Translations under genes and position numbers: made by a program | In this document: positions 1 through 8,444 of the stretch, piece by piece | Layout: each line of letters opens with the position of its first letter | Numbering within the stretch: position 1 is the first letter of the stretch | Assembly (NCBI GenBank): GCA_964453985.1 | Contig: CAYVQB010000004.1 | Span: 1-52,841 of the forward strand | DNA: 52,841 bases | Direction: 5' to 3' | Origin: CAYVQB01 sp964453985 | Lineage (GTDB): Bacteria > Babelota > Babeliae > Babelales > UASB340 | The notes under the pieces: generated by a model | Told to the model about the DNA's origin: nothing | The model's database searches: none | The model's input: the letters and a program-made list of their open reading frames with translations, nothing else

Positions 1-1
1 A

Positions 2-334
2 ACACAGAATCAAGACTTGAGACGAGTATCCAAAAATAGATTAAAAGAAGATATTGGTACATCAATTAAAGGTACCTTGCATAATTGTGCAGAACTTACA
101 AAACTAATGGGCAAGATTCAGATAGAGCTTGCAGATGTGCAAAAGAATTTATTTGAAAAAGTAGAAGAATTAGTGGATAATAAACGTCCATTCAAGAGTG
201 CAAGTAAAACTGATTTAGCCGATGCATCAAAAATCATGCAAGATGTTAAATTGCAGGTATTAGGTCAGGTAAAAGCTATAGAGAATTTAAAAGAACAAAT
301 AAATAACAACAAGTGTTTAAAGAAAGTTACATGA
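2..334 (+). CDS. Hypothetical coiled-coil protein, 5' end cut by window
   Basis: The reading frame is open from the first bases of the window, so the true start lies upstream; a TTG at position 17 is only the first possible start inside the window. The visible ~110 residues are charged and rich in Lys, Glu and Leu, with heptad-like spacing that suggests an alpha-helical or coiled-coil protein. No known domain was recognised. Its TGA stop overlaps the lpxB ATG as ATGA (331-334), so the two genes are probably translationally coupled. Function unknown. Confidence 0.6.
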   Translation, partial: TQNQDLRRVSKNRLKEDIGTSIKGTLHNCAELTKLMGKIQIELADVQKNLFEKVEELVDNKRPFKSASKTDLADASKIMQDVKLQVLGQVKAIENLKEQINNNKCLKKVT

Positions 335-1467
335 AAAAAATATTTATAGTAGCAGGCGAAGTCTCTGGCGATAAGCTAGGGGCGTGGTACTTACAGAACT
401 TACAAAAAACAAATAAAGATTTTGAATCGCAAGAGTTTGAAGCTGTTGGTGGAAGCTTTTTGTCTGATTTGGGTGTAAAGCTTTATGAAAACCTAAATAA
501 GCTTAATGTTGCAGGCCTTGCTGAGATTATAAAGAGTTTGCCGTATATACTAAAGTTCTTAAAAAAGTTAACAAATTATATTCTGAAAAATAACTTTCAA
601 GAAGTTGTTCTGATAGATTTTCCTGGTTTTAATTTAATGTTAGCCAAGCGACTAAAAAAGGCTAATCCAGATATAAAGATCACATATCTTTCTCCACCAC
701 AACTTTGGGCCTGGGGGCAATGGCGAGTTAAAAAATTAAAAAAATATTGTGATCGATTGATAGTCTTGTATCCCTTTGAAGTTCAATGGTACAAAGAACG
801 TGGCCTTAAGGCTGAGTATTTAGGAAACCCTGTTTATTCAAGATTAAAAGATTCTTTTGATGATTGGCAGTTCAGTCCTGAATACTTAAAAAATAAAAAA
901 AACCAGATCGCAATTATTCCAGCTTCGCGCAACAGTGAGCTACAAAAATTATTACCAATCTTCGTGGACTTAGTAAGAAAAATAAAATTACTATGGCCAG
1001 ACTTAAAGATTGTTTTACCTTTAGCCGAGTCTTTTTCTATTTCTCAAGTTCAGGCAAGTTTAAGAAAAGCGGGTTTATCTAATTGGGGTAGTGATCTTGT
1101 TATTGTTCAGGGAGAAAAAGAGAAGCTTAAAGAGCTAAGCCAGTGTTGTTTGGCTATTACAAAGCCTGGAACTATTACTTTAGAATTGGCGTTATTAAAA
1201 GTGCCCTTTGTAGCTTTTTATAAAACGTCATGGCTGACTTATATGGTTGCAAAGATTTTGGTGAAAATAAAGTATATGACTTTGCCTAATTTGCTTGCAG
1301 AGGAAGTTATTGTTAAAGAGTTTATACAAAGAGATTGTAAAGCGAATTTAGTTTTTAATTATGTAGGTGATTTATATAAGAGCTCTTTATTGGGAACGAG
1401 TCTTTATAAACAGGAACAAGAAAAGCTTTATTCAATAGAAAAGCTATTTAATTCTGCAAACTTGTAA
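331..1467 (+). CDS. lpxB: Lipid-A-disaccharide synthase
   Basis: LpxB is the glycosyltransferase that joins UDP-2,3-diacylglucosamine and lipid X into the lipid A disaccharide at the inner membrane. The 378-residue product carries the N-terminal GEVSGD motif (residues 9-14), IDFPGFN, the SPPQLWAWG segment, YLGNPV and the C-terminal GTITLELALL segment, all typical of the family, and is the usual length. I start at ATG 331 rather than the upstream GTG 313, because 331 gives the canonical MKKIFIVAGE start, has AGAAAG just upstream and overlaps the preceding stop as ATGA. Its presence means the organism makes lipid A. Confidence 0.93.
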   Translation: MKKIFIVAGEVSGDKLGAWYLQNLQKTNKDFESQEFEAVGGSFLSDLGVKLYENLNKLNVAGLAEIIKSLPYILKFLKKLTNYILKNNFQEVVLIDFPGFNLMLAKRLKKANPDIKITYLSPPQLWAWGQWRVKKLKKYCDRLIVLYPFEVQWYKERGLKAEYLGNPVYSRLKDSFDDWQFSPEYLKNKKNQIAIIPASRNSELQKLLPIFVDLVRKIKLLWPDLKIVLPLAESFSISQVQASLRKAGLSNWGSDLVIVQGEKEKLKELSQCCLAITKPGTITLELALLKVPFVAFYKTSWLTYMVAKILVKIKYMTLPNLLAEEVIVKEFIQRDCKANLVFNYVGDLYKSSLLGTSLYKQEQEKLYSIEKLFNSANL

Positions 1468-1534
1468 TAATTAGTTTTCTTGTTAGAATTCTAAATTCTA
1501 AATTGTTTGGGGTAATTTTTAAAAGGGTTTGTTT

Positions 1535-2341
1535 ATGGTTATAAAAAATAAATTTTGTTTACTGTTTTTATTGGTTTTGGTTTTTAAGCTTTCTGCTGAT
1601 AACGAAGAAAATTTTCAGCAGCAACTAGAAAAACAGGATGTTTTTTCTGGTTGGACTGGAAATATAGAAAATTTTGAAAAGATAGAAGCTTTGGATAGTA
1701 ATGATAGTGGTTGGAGAGATTTTAAAGTTTTGCTACGTAAAAATAAAAAATTAATAGTTGGAACAGGTTTGACAGCTTCAGTATTTGCAGGTCTTGCAGG
1801 CTTGTACTTTGCGGGCAGAAATAACGAAGCTAAAGTAGCTAAAAAAAATACAAAAGATAGTGTTGTTGGAGATAGTAAGCTTGGGAATAAAAAAGATAAA
1901 AAGAAAAAGAGTTTAGACACGCAAGCGACTGTAGTCGAAGATGGTGGGCCTGATATTCCTGTTAGTACAGACGAACAATTGCAAGATCTTGAAGAGGTAT
2001 CTACATGGCCAAAAGCTTTATGGTGGGGGGCATGGTTTTCCAATGATAAGGCTTGCCGTCGCTATAGATTCGATATAAGAAGAGCAAGTGAACATATAAA
2101 AAAGTTAAAACTGGAGTTGGAAAAAGAAAAAGATCCTCTTAATAGAATTGCTATAACAAGAAAATTAAGAGAAAAAGAAGATAAACAGATTGATAGTAAG
2201 CAAGCATTATTAGATTTAGAATTTAAATACAAAGAACAAGCGATAAGACCTAGTCTACGGGCAAGATTAAAAAAGTGGTGGAATCGTCCTAAAGAAAGCA
2301 GTTCTGTTCCATGTGATGTTGCTACCGATTCGCAGGATTAA
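1535..2341 (+). CDS. Secreted or membrane-anchored hypothetical protein
   Basis: A 268-residue protein with an N-terminal hydrophobic signal segment (FCLLFLLVLVFKLSA) and a second hydrophobic helix near residues 75-95 (VGTGLTASVFAGLAGLYFAG). It is followed by a Lys-rich stretch and a charged helical C-terminus with likely coiled coil. ATG 1535 is chosen over TTG 1529 because AAAAGGG at 1521 is correctly spaced from it. No family was recognised. The pattern of signal peptide, internal hydrophobic hairpin and charged helix recurs in other genes here, suggesting an envelope protein. Confidence 0.7.
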   Translation: MVIKNKFCLLFLLVLVFKLSADNEENFQQQLEKQDVFSGWTGNIENFEKIEALDSNDSGWRDFKVLLRKNKKLIVGTGLTASVFAGLAGLYFAGRNNEAKVAKKNTKDSVVGDSKLGNKKDKKKKSLDTQATVVEDGGPDIPVSTDEQLQDLEEVSTWPKALWWGAWFSNDKACRRYRFDIRRASEHIKKLKLELEKEKDPLNRIAITRKLREKEDKQIDSKQALLDLEFKYKEQAIRPSLRARLKKWWNRPKESSSVPCDVATDSQD

Positions 2342-2454
2342 AGTCTCTGTGTTTTGTTATTTAAGATTATTTGTTAAAATATATTTGAGATAAATATTTT
2401 GTTTGGGTTTAAAACTAGTTTTATATTTTTACTACATAAAAAGGATTAACTAAC

Positions 2455-2955
2455 ATGGCAAGTTATAACCGCGTAATTTTGATGGGTAATCTAACAAGAG
2501 ATCCAGACCATAAACAATTGGCCTCAGGCCAAGCTCTTTGTCGTTTAAGCATGGCTTCAAATAGGCAGTTTAAAAATAGACAAACAGGTGTGATGGTACA
2601 AGAAGTCTGCTTTGTGGATATTGACGTATGGGGACCTCAGGCTGATAGCTGTAACCAATACTTAAATAAAGGTAGCAACGTTTTAGTTGAAGGTCGCTTA
2701 AAGTTTGATACCTGGCAGGATAATGACGGACAAAAGCGTAGTAAGCACTTTATTGTTGCTGACAGAGTTACCTTTTTACAAGGTTCTGCCACTGCGAGCC
2801 AAACCGATGAACAACAGGTATCTGTAGCAAAACCAGCTCCTGCAACCAGACCTAAAGCTGTCGCAAAAGCAGCCCCAGAAAGTACTAATTCTATAAATAC
2901 TGGTGAAGTAGCTTTTAAAGATAAGCCAGCATTTGAAGACGATTTGCCTTTCTAA
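2455..2955 (+). CDS. ssb: Single-stranded DNA-binding protein
   Basis: SSB coats single-stranded DNA during replication, repair and recombination. The 166-residue product starts MASYNRVILMGNLTRDP, the classic OB-fold beginning. It contains FVDIDVWGPQAD, GSNVLVEGRLKFDTW and DRVTFLQ, has an Ala/Pro/Lys-rich flexible linker from about residue 110, and ends in the acidic tip DDLPF that binds partner proteins. AAAGGA precedes the ATG. Confidence 0.96.
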   Translation: MASYNRVILMGNLTRDPDHKQLASGQALCRLSMASNRQFKNRQTGVMVQEVCFVDIDVWGPQADSCNQYLNKGSNVLVEGRLKFDTWQDNDGQKRSKHFIVADRVTFLQGSATASQTDEQQVSVAKPAPATRPKAVAKAAPESTNSINTGEVAFKDKPAFEDDLPF

Positions 2956-3090
2956 GCAGATAATTTTGTAATTTTGTAATATAGTCAAACAAAATGTTTA
3001 TATAATGTTACAAGTAGAATAGCTGATATCTATTTACTAGACAGAAGACACATTTTTGTTAGAATTATAGTACTGTTTCCTATTAGTTCA

Positions 3091-3110
3091 GAACAATGTC
3101 TGTATTGTTC
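3091..3110 (+). promoter_or_regulatory. Hairpin in the rplU leader
   Basis: GAACAAT (3091-3097) and ATTGTTC (3104-3110) form a 7-bp stem around GTCTGT, followed by a T-rich run. It lies about 60 bases before the rplU start. It could be a weak terminator after ssb or an autoregulatory leader such as those of some ribosomal-protein genes. The sequence alone cannot decide, and the 2956-3168 interval holds nothing else visible. Confidence 0.35.
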
Positions 3111-3168
3111 TTGAATTTTAATTTTAGAATAGATTATAAGTACCAGTGAAGTGAAAGGTTAATTTAGC

Positions 3169-3507
3169 ATGCAAGAGGCTAATAAAGTCACCTTTGAAAA
3201 GTATGCGATTTTTCAAACAGGTGGAAAACAATATCAAGCGATTCTAGGTAAGACAATTGCTATAGAAAAGCTTGAAGGCGCAGCAGGGGATAACGTAGAA
3301 TTTTCAGAAGTTCTTTTTCGTAAAACAGAAGAAGATAAGTTTGAAATAGGGCAACCTTTCTTAGAAGGTGTTAGTCTTAAGGCTAGTATTGTAAAACATA
3401 TTAGAGGGCCAAAACTTATTGTCTTCAGACATAAAAGACGTAAAAAACAAAGAACTAAAAAAGGTCATCGTCAACCTATTACGGTTGTTCGTATAGAAGC
3501 TATTTAG
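3169..3507 (+). CDS. rplU: 50S ribosomal protein L21
   Basis: L21 binds 23S rRNA in the large subunit. The 112-residue product contains the family signature YAIFQTGGKQYQA, here after about 11 extra N-terminal residues, then GDNVEFSEVLF, and the basic C-terminus KRRKKQRTKKGHRQ. The start ATG 3169 has AAAGG about eleven bases upstream; a later in-frame ATG is not available before the conserved region. The usual partner rpmA (L27) is not adjacent, since the gene is followed at once by a terminator and a convergent operon. Confidence 0.95.
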   Translation: MQEANKVTFEKYAIFQTGGKQYQAILGKTIAIEKLEGAAGDNVEFSEVLFRKTEEDKFEIGQPFLEGVSLKASIVKHIRGPKLIVFRHKRRKKQRTKKGHRQPITVVRIEAI

Positions 3508-3523
3508 TTTTTGTTTATACGAT

Positions 3524-3587
3524 ATAAATTTAAAAAAGCCCGTGAATAAAAGTTTGTTCTTTTATTCACGGGCTTTTTTAAATTTAT
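3524..3587. terminator. Bidirectional terminator, perfect 28-bp arms
   Basis: Arms 3524-3551 and 3560-3587 are exact reverse complements around an 8-base loop. The core is AAAAAAGCCCGTGAATAAAA, with a GC-rich centre and A/T runs on both outer sides, so each strand reads as hairpin plus T-tract. It lies between convergent rplU (+) and ktrA (-) and should terminate both. Confidence 0.9.
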
Positions 3588-3591
3588 ATTT

Positions 3592-4236
3592 TTATGCTTC
3601 TTCTGCGAGGGCAGCTAGGCCTTCATTCTCGCCAGCGAGTACAAGAATATCATCTTCAATGATTATGTAATCGGGCGTAATGATAGTAATTTTTTTATCT
3701 TTTTTTACGCCGATACATGTGATATTACGAGATTTTCTTAAATTTAGTTCGGAAATCGTTTTATCTACGAAATTCTTTGGTGCTTTGAGTTCTGTTATCG
3801 CAAAATTTTCTGTAACTTGAACCAGGTTGGATAAGGAGAGACTGAGCGTTTTGGCCATCTTGAGGCCAAGATCTCTTTCTGGAAAAACAATCTGGCTGGC
3901 GCCAACAAGCTTTAAAATATTTTCGTGAATCTTGCTTACAGCCCGCGCTATGATCTTAGGAACGTTTAAATCCTTTTTTAGGATTGCTGTAATTAATATT
4001 GATTGTGCAAAATTTTCACCCATTGCAACAATAACCGTATCCATATCTTCCACGCCTATTGCTCTTAGGGATTCTTCATCTTCTACTTTCATGCACACAG
4101 CTTGAGTAACCTTGTCTCTAATGGAGGCTACGATTGATTCATTATAGTCAATCGCCAAAACTTCCATGCCTTGTTCTGCTAAGGATACGGATAGTTGATA
4201 ACCAAATCTACCTAAGCCTATCACACAAAATTTCAT
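3592..4236 (-). CDS. ktrA: Potassium-uptake regulatory subunit, KtrA/TrkA type
   Basis: Cytoplasmic RCK subunit that gates a Trk/Ktr potassium channel-like transporter through nucleotide binding. The 214-residue product has one N-terminal Rossmann domain (GLGRFG at residues 7-12, then an acidic residue in AIDYN) followed by one C-terminal RCK_C domain (ITELKAPKNFVDKTISEL, ending DDILVLAGENEGL). A single RCK unit of this size matches KtrA rather than the double-length TrkA. AAGAGG precedes the ATG. It follows ktrB by 20 bases, the expected two-gene operon. Confidence 0.88.
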   Translation of the reverse strand: MKFCVIGLGRFGYQLSVSLAEQGMEVLAIDYNESIVASIRDKVTQAVCMKVEDEESLRAIGVEDMDTVIVAMGENFAQSILITAILKKDLNVPKIIARAVSKIHENILKLVGASQIVFPERDLGLKMAKTLSLSLSNLVQVTENFAITELKAPKNFVDKTISELNLRKSRNITCIGVKKDKKITIITPDYIIIEDDILVLAGENEGLAALAEEA

Positions 4237-4256
4237 AAAAGCCTCTTGTTTTAAGT

Positions 4257-5600
4257 TTACCCGATAACCATTCTTTCTTCTGGATAACGATATAGATCTT
4301 TTTCGGTACCTTTTCTGAGTGCTAATACCAGAGTCAAAGTCCCTATTCTTCCCGCTATCATTGATATCATTAATAATAGCTTACCATATTTTGAAACAAA
4401 AGGAGTAACGCCTGTGGATAGCCCAACTGTTGTAAATGCAGAGGCTGCTTCAAAGAGCATTTGGATAAAAGTAAAACCAGGTTCCATTAAAAGAAGAATA
4501 AATGTAGAAAATATGACCCAACCTATACTGAGTGCTATTATAGCTATAGATTTTTTTATTTGGTCTGTTGCGACTGTCCGACCCATTATTTCTGTTGATC
4601 TTTTACCTTTAATAATAGAAGATATATATGCCAAAAAAATTGCAAGAGTAGTAACTTTTATACCACCACCTGCAGATGTTGGGCTTGCACCAATAAAAAT
4701 TAGAACCAGAAATATTAACATGGTTGCAAGCGATGTTTGGTTTATTGCAAAAGTGCTGAATCCTGCACTTCGTATTGTTGATGATATAAAGAATGAATTT
4801 ATTATTCCTGTGGCTGTTCCTAGGCCTTTTAGTGTATTGTCTTTTTCTATTCCCCATATCAAAAGTGCTCCAAAGACTATTAGAATAATAGAAACGCTAA
4901 TAACTATTTTAGTGTGTATTGATACGTTATAAACTTTTTCTTTTTTTATTACAATTTTTTGAAATAATCTTAAAAGCTCATACCAGACGATAAAGCCTAT
5001 TCCACCGGCAAATACTAGTCCTGAAGTTACAATTAAGGGAAATGGAGATTCTATGAAGTTTGCCATGTTATTATCGAATAAGCAGACTCCTGCATTACAA
5101 AAAGATGATATAGAATGGAATATCGCATAGAATATTGCATGTTGTGTATCAAACATTTGGCTGAATGGAAAGTACAGTAATATAGCACCAAAAATTTCCA
5201 TAAAGAATGTGATGCCTATTATTAAGGCCAAAAAATTTTTAACCTGTCCCCAAAATTCAAAATCCAAAATTTGTCCGGCCATTAGTTTTGTTGCCATTCC
5301 TAAGTTGAGAAATAAAGATATCAGAAAAAAAGATAGGGTCATAAGACCTAGTCCGCCGATTTGAATTAAGCATAATATCACGCATTTACCAAAGAACGTG
5401 AAATAAGAAATAGGTACGGTTAGCAATCCCGTTACGCATGTTACTGATGTACTTGTAAATATAATATCTGTTAATGACAATGGTGTTACTGTTGCCTGTG
5501 GTAGAGATAGTAAAATTGCTCCTACTGCTATTACAAAAATAAATGAAGCTAGTAGAATTCTTCCCGGAGAGAAATGAATTATTTTAGGTGTTATATTCAT
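4257..5600 (-). CDS. ktrB: Potassium transporter membrane subunit, KtrB/TrkH type
   Basis: Polytopic inner-membrane channel subunit for potassium uptake, partner of the KtrA protein. The 447-residue product has repeated membrane-pore-membrane units. The first pore loop reads TSTSVTCVTGL, and later loops include SISSFCNAGVCLFD and FEAASAFTTVGLSTG, which carry the filter glycines of this superfamily. Its length matches KtrB. The ATG at 5600 is only three bases from the run of N, so the promoter and ribosome-binding site fall in the gap. Confidence 0.9.
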   Translation of the reverse strand: MNITPKIIHFSPGRILLASFIFVIAVGAILLSLPQATVTPLSLTDIIFTSTSVTCVTGLLTVPISYFTFFGKCVILCLIQIGGLGLMTLSFFLISLFLNLGMATKLMAGQILDFEFWGQVKNFLALIIGITFFMEIFGAILLYFPFSQMFDTQHAIFYAIFHSISSFCNAGVCLFDNNMANFIESPFPLIVTSGLVFAGGIGFIVWYELLRLFQKIVIKKEKVYNVSIHTKIVISVSIILIVFGALLIWGIEKDNTLKGLGTATGIINSFFISSTIRSAGFSTFAINQTSLATMLIFLVLIFIGASPTSAGGGIKVTTLAIFLAYISSIIKGKRSTEIMGRTVATDQIKKSIAIIALSIGWVIFSTFILLLMEPGFTFIQMLFEAASAFTTVGLSTGVTPFVSKYGKLLLMISMIAGRIGTLTLVLALRKGTEKDLYRYPEERMVIG

Positions 5601-5603
5601 AAT

Positions 5604-5703
5604 NNNNNNNNNNNNNNNNNNNNNNNNNNNNNNNNNNNNNNNNNNNNNNNNNNNNNNNNNNNNNNNNNNNNNNNNNNNNNNNNNNNNNNNNNNNNNNNNN
5701 NNN
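5604..5703. other. Assembly gap (100 N)
   Basis: A run of exactly 100 N, the conventional placeholder for a gap of unknown size. It hides the upstream region of ktrB (-) and part of the region upstream of the barrel gene (+). Additional genes could be missing here. Confidence 0.98.
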
Positions 5704-5817
5704 TTTTTACAGTCAGTTTACTATTAGAACGTTTTTTATACAAATCTAGCTTTTGTATAATCTAAATTGCTAAAATGAATGAGAAATTAAAAAAACGTAT
5801 TGGGGAGAGGGGGAATT

Positions 5818-7338
5818 ATGAAAAAGCTTATTCAAGCATTTCTATGTCTATTTCTATTGGTGTTGTCTTGTACATATTCTATATTTGCGGCCACAAATAA
5901 AACATTTTTAATGCCAAGGCCTGTTGGTGTTAATCTTGCAATGGAGTACACAAGTTGGAACGCTTTAAATAGATATCAAAAAGAAAAGGGTGTTTATCAG
6001 GGCAATGTACAAATAACGCCTTTTTTTCAGAGTTCAACAAATAAAAGTGCTTTAGGCAAATATTTTGGTGTTGAAAAAAAAAATAATTTTATCCTAAAAG
6101 ATCAGCAAGTTGGAACTAATGAGCTTGCATCACAAAGAGATGCCTGTGCTGACAATATCTTTCATATGTACGACTCTTTAGATACTGGTAATCAGGCTAA
6201 TATAAAATTAGGCTTTGATCAGGATGCCTACGGAGTTCGTTTAGATTATTACCAAGTTCTTGGATTTTTATCTGATCGTGCATATTTTAAAGCAGCATTA
6301 CCTTTAGTTCATGTTAGTAATAGTGCGCATCTAAGTTCTTCTAATTACGAGGGCATCTTTTCACAAGAGTTAATATCAAATTATTTTAGTGGTAAAGATA
6401 TTTCTGATTCTCTTGGAGTTGGCAATGAGCAGGCTGCGCTTACTCGTTCAAAAATAAATGGTTCTCACAGCAAAACTAATGTTGCAGATTTAGATTTTAT
6501 TGCAGGTTATACTTTTATAGATAAATGGAGAGGGCGCTTATCATTGAATTTAGGTCTCACTGTACCTACAGGCAATACACCTCGTGGTGAGTATGCTTTT
6601 GAGCCCATCGTCGGCAATGCTGGCCAGTGGGGTTTAGGTGCCGGTGTTGATGGTAACTTAAGCTTCTCTGTTGGTAATAGTAGCAAATTGAATTTATCTT
6701 TAGTCGCAAATTATAGGTATCTCTTTGAAGATAAGCAACGTAGGACCGTTGGTATTAATGGTAATAGTATGGGGTTGGAATCAGAGTTGCCTGCGATTAA
6801 TAATTTTAATCAGTATTATTTATTAGGTAAAGTTGGTGATGCTGTTGGAACTCCACTTACTCCTGCTGCCAATGTTTTGGCTATAAATGTTCATGCCCGT
6901 TCTGGTGCACAGCTTGATACCATATTTAATATTAATTATACCAATAAGGGTTTTACTCTAGATCTTGGTTATAATCTCTTTTGGAAAGAAGCTGAGTCTT
7001 TAACATTAACTAATGATTCTTGGACTGATGATCAATATGCTATCGCTAAAAATAATCTTAACGTTACAACTTTAGAATCAGGCACTATTGCTGCTCATGG
7101 TTATTTTAATGTTGCACAAGATGCTCAGGGTGCAAAGGCGATCAGTGCAAGTGATCTTGACTTGCAACGTGCTGCTAGCCAGTCTCAAGTTACACATAAA
7201 GCCTATTTGGGGTTAGGTTATATCTTTAAGAGATATCAACGTCCTTGGATGCTTGGTATTGCTAGTTCTTATGAATTTGCTGATCGTAATGCTTTAGCTA
7301 ATTGGGCTTTGTGGTGCAAGGCCGGTGTTGCTTTTTAA
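5818..7338 (+). CDS. Outer-membrane beta-barrel protein
   Basis: A 506-residue exported protein. The signal peptide (MKKLIQAFLCLFLLVLSC then IFAA) is followed by long stretches of alternating polar and hydrophobic residues with many Gly, Asn, Ser and Tyr, and it ends in GVAF with a C-terminal Phe, the usual barrel-assembly signal. Segments such as FIDKWRGRLSLNLGLTVPTG and FTLDLGYNLFWKEAE read as amphipathic beta strands separated by turns. ATG 5818 is chosen over TTG 5800 because GGGGAGAGGGGG stands directly upstream. A porin or adhesin-like role is plausible, but the family was not recognised. Confidence 0.8.
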   Translation: MKKLIQAFLCLFLLVLSCTYSIFAATNKTFLMPRPVGVNLAMEYTSWNALNRYQKEKGVYQGNVQITPFFQSSTNKSALGKYFGVEKKNNFILKDQQVGTNELASQRDACADNIFHMYDSLDTGNQANIKLGFDQDAYGVRLDYYQVLGFLSDRAYFKAALPLVHVSNSAHLSSSNYEGIFSQELISNYFSGKDISDSLGVGNEQAALTRSKINGSHSKTNVADLDFIAGYTFIDKWRGRLSLNLGLTVPTGNTPRGEYAFEPIVGNAGQWGLGAGVDGNLSFSVGNSSKLNLSLVANYRYLFEDKQRRTVGINGNSMGLESELPAINNFNQYYLLGKVGDAVGTPLTPAANVLAINVHARSGAQLDTIFNINYTNKGFTLDLGYNLFWKEAESLTLTNDSWTDDQYAIAKNNLNVTTLESGTIAAHGYFNVAQDAQGAKAISASDLDLQRAASQSQVTHKAYLGLGYIFKRYQRPWMLGIASSYEFADRNALANWALWCKAGVAF

Positions 7339-7356
7339 AAGTTTGTCGAGGGTTTG

Positions 7357-7381
7357 GTATTAGCCCTGTAAGGGCTAATAC
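7357..7381. terminator. Stem-loop between convergent genes
   Basis: GTATTAGCCCT (7357-7367) pairs with AGGGCTAATAC (7371-7381) around a 3-base loop. It follows the barrel gene and overlaps the stop codon of the convergent secreted-protein gene. There is no strong T-tract on the + side, so terminator function is likely but not certain. Confidence 0.6.
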
Positions 7382-7983
7382 TACCCGTTTCTTCTAGCAT
7401 TTATTTCCCTTATAGCAATTGTTAATTGTTTCTTTAAAATTGTAAGCCTATCTTGATATGGGCTATTTAATTCAAGAAGCTTTTCGGTTGCGCATTTTAA
7501 GGGTACAATAATTCGTCCTCTTGCTACTTCATCGTTAGGTAAGGATCCGATTTGAAGCTCTGCTTTTTCTAAAAAAAATTCTATAGTTCTGTTGTTTAGT
7601 AGGGATGGTTTTGTTGCTTTTATCTCTATGCCTTTTGATAACAAAAATTCCAAATTACTTTTAGCACATATTTCCCTAAAAGCAATTGTTAATTGTTCCT
7701 TTAAAATTGTAAGCCTATCTTGATATGGGCTATTTGATTTAAGAAGCTCTTCTATTGTGCGTTTTAAATTCATAATAATTCGTTTTCTTGCTACTTCATT
7801 GTCAGGTAAATTTTTGATTTGAAGTTCTGCTCCTTCTACAAAAAGTTTTACAATTTTGTTATCTAGTAGGAATGGGTTTGTTTGGGTTGAGGGTGCATCC
7901 TCCTCTTCCATACAATAAGCAAAGTCAAAGCTTTTTAGAGATAAAAGTATTAGGAAACAAAAAATATATTTTAATTTATTCAT
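7381..7983 (-). CDS. Secreted protein with internal tandem duplication
   Basis: A 200-residue exported protein of unknown function. The signal peptide (KYIFCFLILLSLKSFDFAYC) is followed by two copies of one unit offset by 89 residues (about 35-110 and 124-199). Both contain NPYQDRLTILK-like segments; the second ends SPYQDRLTILKKQLTIA. The units are helical and charged. At DNA level 7414-7468 and 7681-7735 match at 54 of 55 bases, so the duplication is recent or still being homogenised. The leader and signal peptide closely resemble those of the gene at 8437-9018. GGGAG precedes the ATG. Confidence 0.75.
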   Translation of the reverse strand: MNKLKYIFCFLILLSLKSFDFAYCMEEEDAPSTQTNPFLLDNKIVKLFVEGAELQIKNLPDNEVARKRIIMNLKRTIEELLKSNSPYQDRLTILKEQLTIAFREICAKSNLEFLLSKGIEIKATKPSLLNNRTIEFFLEKAELQIGSLPNDEVARGRIIVPLKCATEKLLELNSPYQDRLTILKKQLTIAIREINARRNG

Positions 7984-8006
7984 GGTAAAACTCCCGGAAA
8001 TATGGT

Positions 8007-8444
8007 TTATAGAAGATTTGTGCTTTCTAATTCTTTAAGTTTTGGCATGATAGGATCTGTTATAGTACGTATCTTGCGAGTTAATTCTATCATGGAATTC
8101 ATACCTTCAACATTGTTGTTCAGATCTGGATATAAATCTAGCTGTTTGCTTAGCATTATGGAATAGGACTCTAAAACTGAGAGATGTTTTCTGACTTCTT
8201 TAATATTTTCTAGAGTTGGATCTTGGTGGAATAAATTTATTGCTTTTTCTAGTAGAGTATAGTCTTCTTTTATCATTTTAAGATAGGCCTTAAACTTTAA
8301 TATAGGATAAGCATGTAATAAGTCTTGAACACTAGGTTGAGGAATATGTAGCCACGTTTTCATTGTTTTTCCACAGTAGCTATTTTTAAAGTTGTTTATA
8401 GATAAAAGTGTAAGAAAACATAAAAGATATTTTAATTTATTCAT
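8007..8444 (-). CDS. Small secreted hypothetical protein (same leader family)
   Basis: A 145-residue protein starting MNKLKYLLCFLTLLSI, a signal peptide nearly the same as its neighbours. The mature part is helical, with the Leu- and Lys-rich segments EDYTLLEKAINLFHQ and EVRKHLSVLESYS, and does not resemble theirs. Its ATG overlaps the end of the upstream gene by eight bases and AAAAGG precedes it, so it is cotranscribed with 8437-9018. Its last codons lie inside the duplicated leader of the next gene. Confidence 0.7.
   Translation of the reverse strand: MNKLKYLLCFLTLLSINNFKNSYCGKTMKTWLHIPQPSVQDLLHAYPILKFKAYLKMIKEDYTLLEKAINLFHQDPTLENIKEVRKHLSVLESYSIMLSKQLDLYPDLNNNVEGMNSMIELTRKIRTITDPIMPKLKELESTNLL

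Noticed and set aside
1483..1494. Palindrome TTAGAATTCTAA after lpxB
   Set aside because: Only 12 bases of AT-rich sequence next to a short direct repeat; chance cannot be excluded.
4414..4932. Reading frame of 172 codons on the + strand inside ktrB
   Set aside because: Antisense shadow of the membrane protein gene, without its own start signals.
5574..5765. Reading frame across the N-run
   Set aside because: It depends on unknown bases and overlaps the start of ktrB on the other strand.
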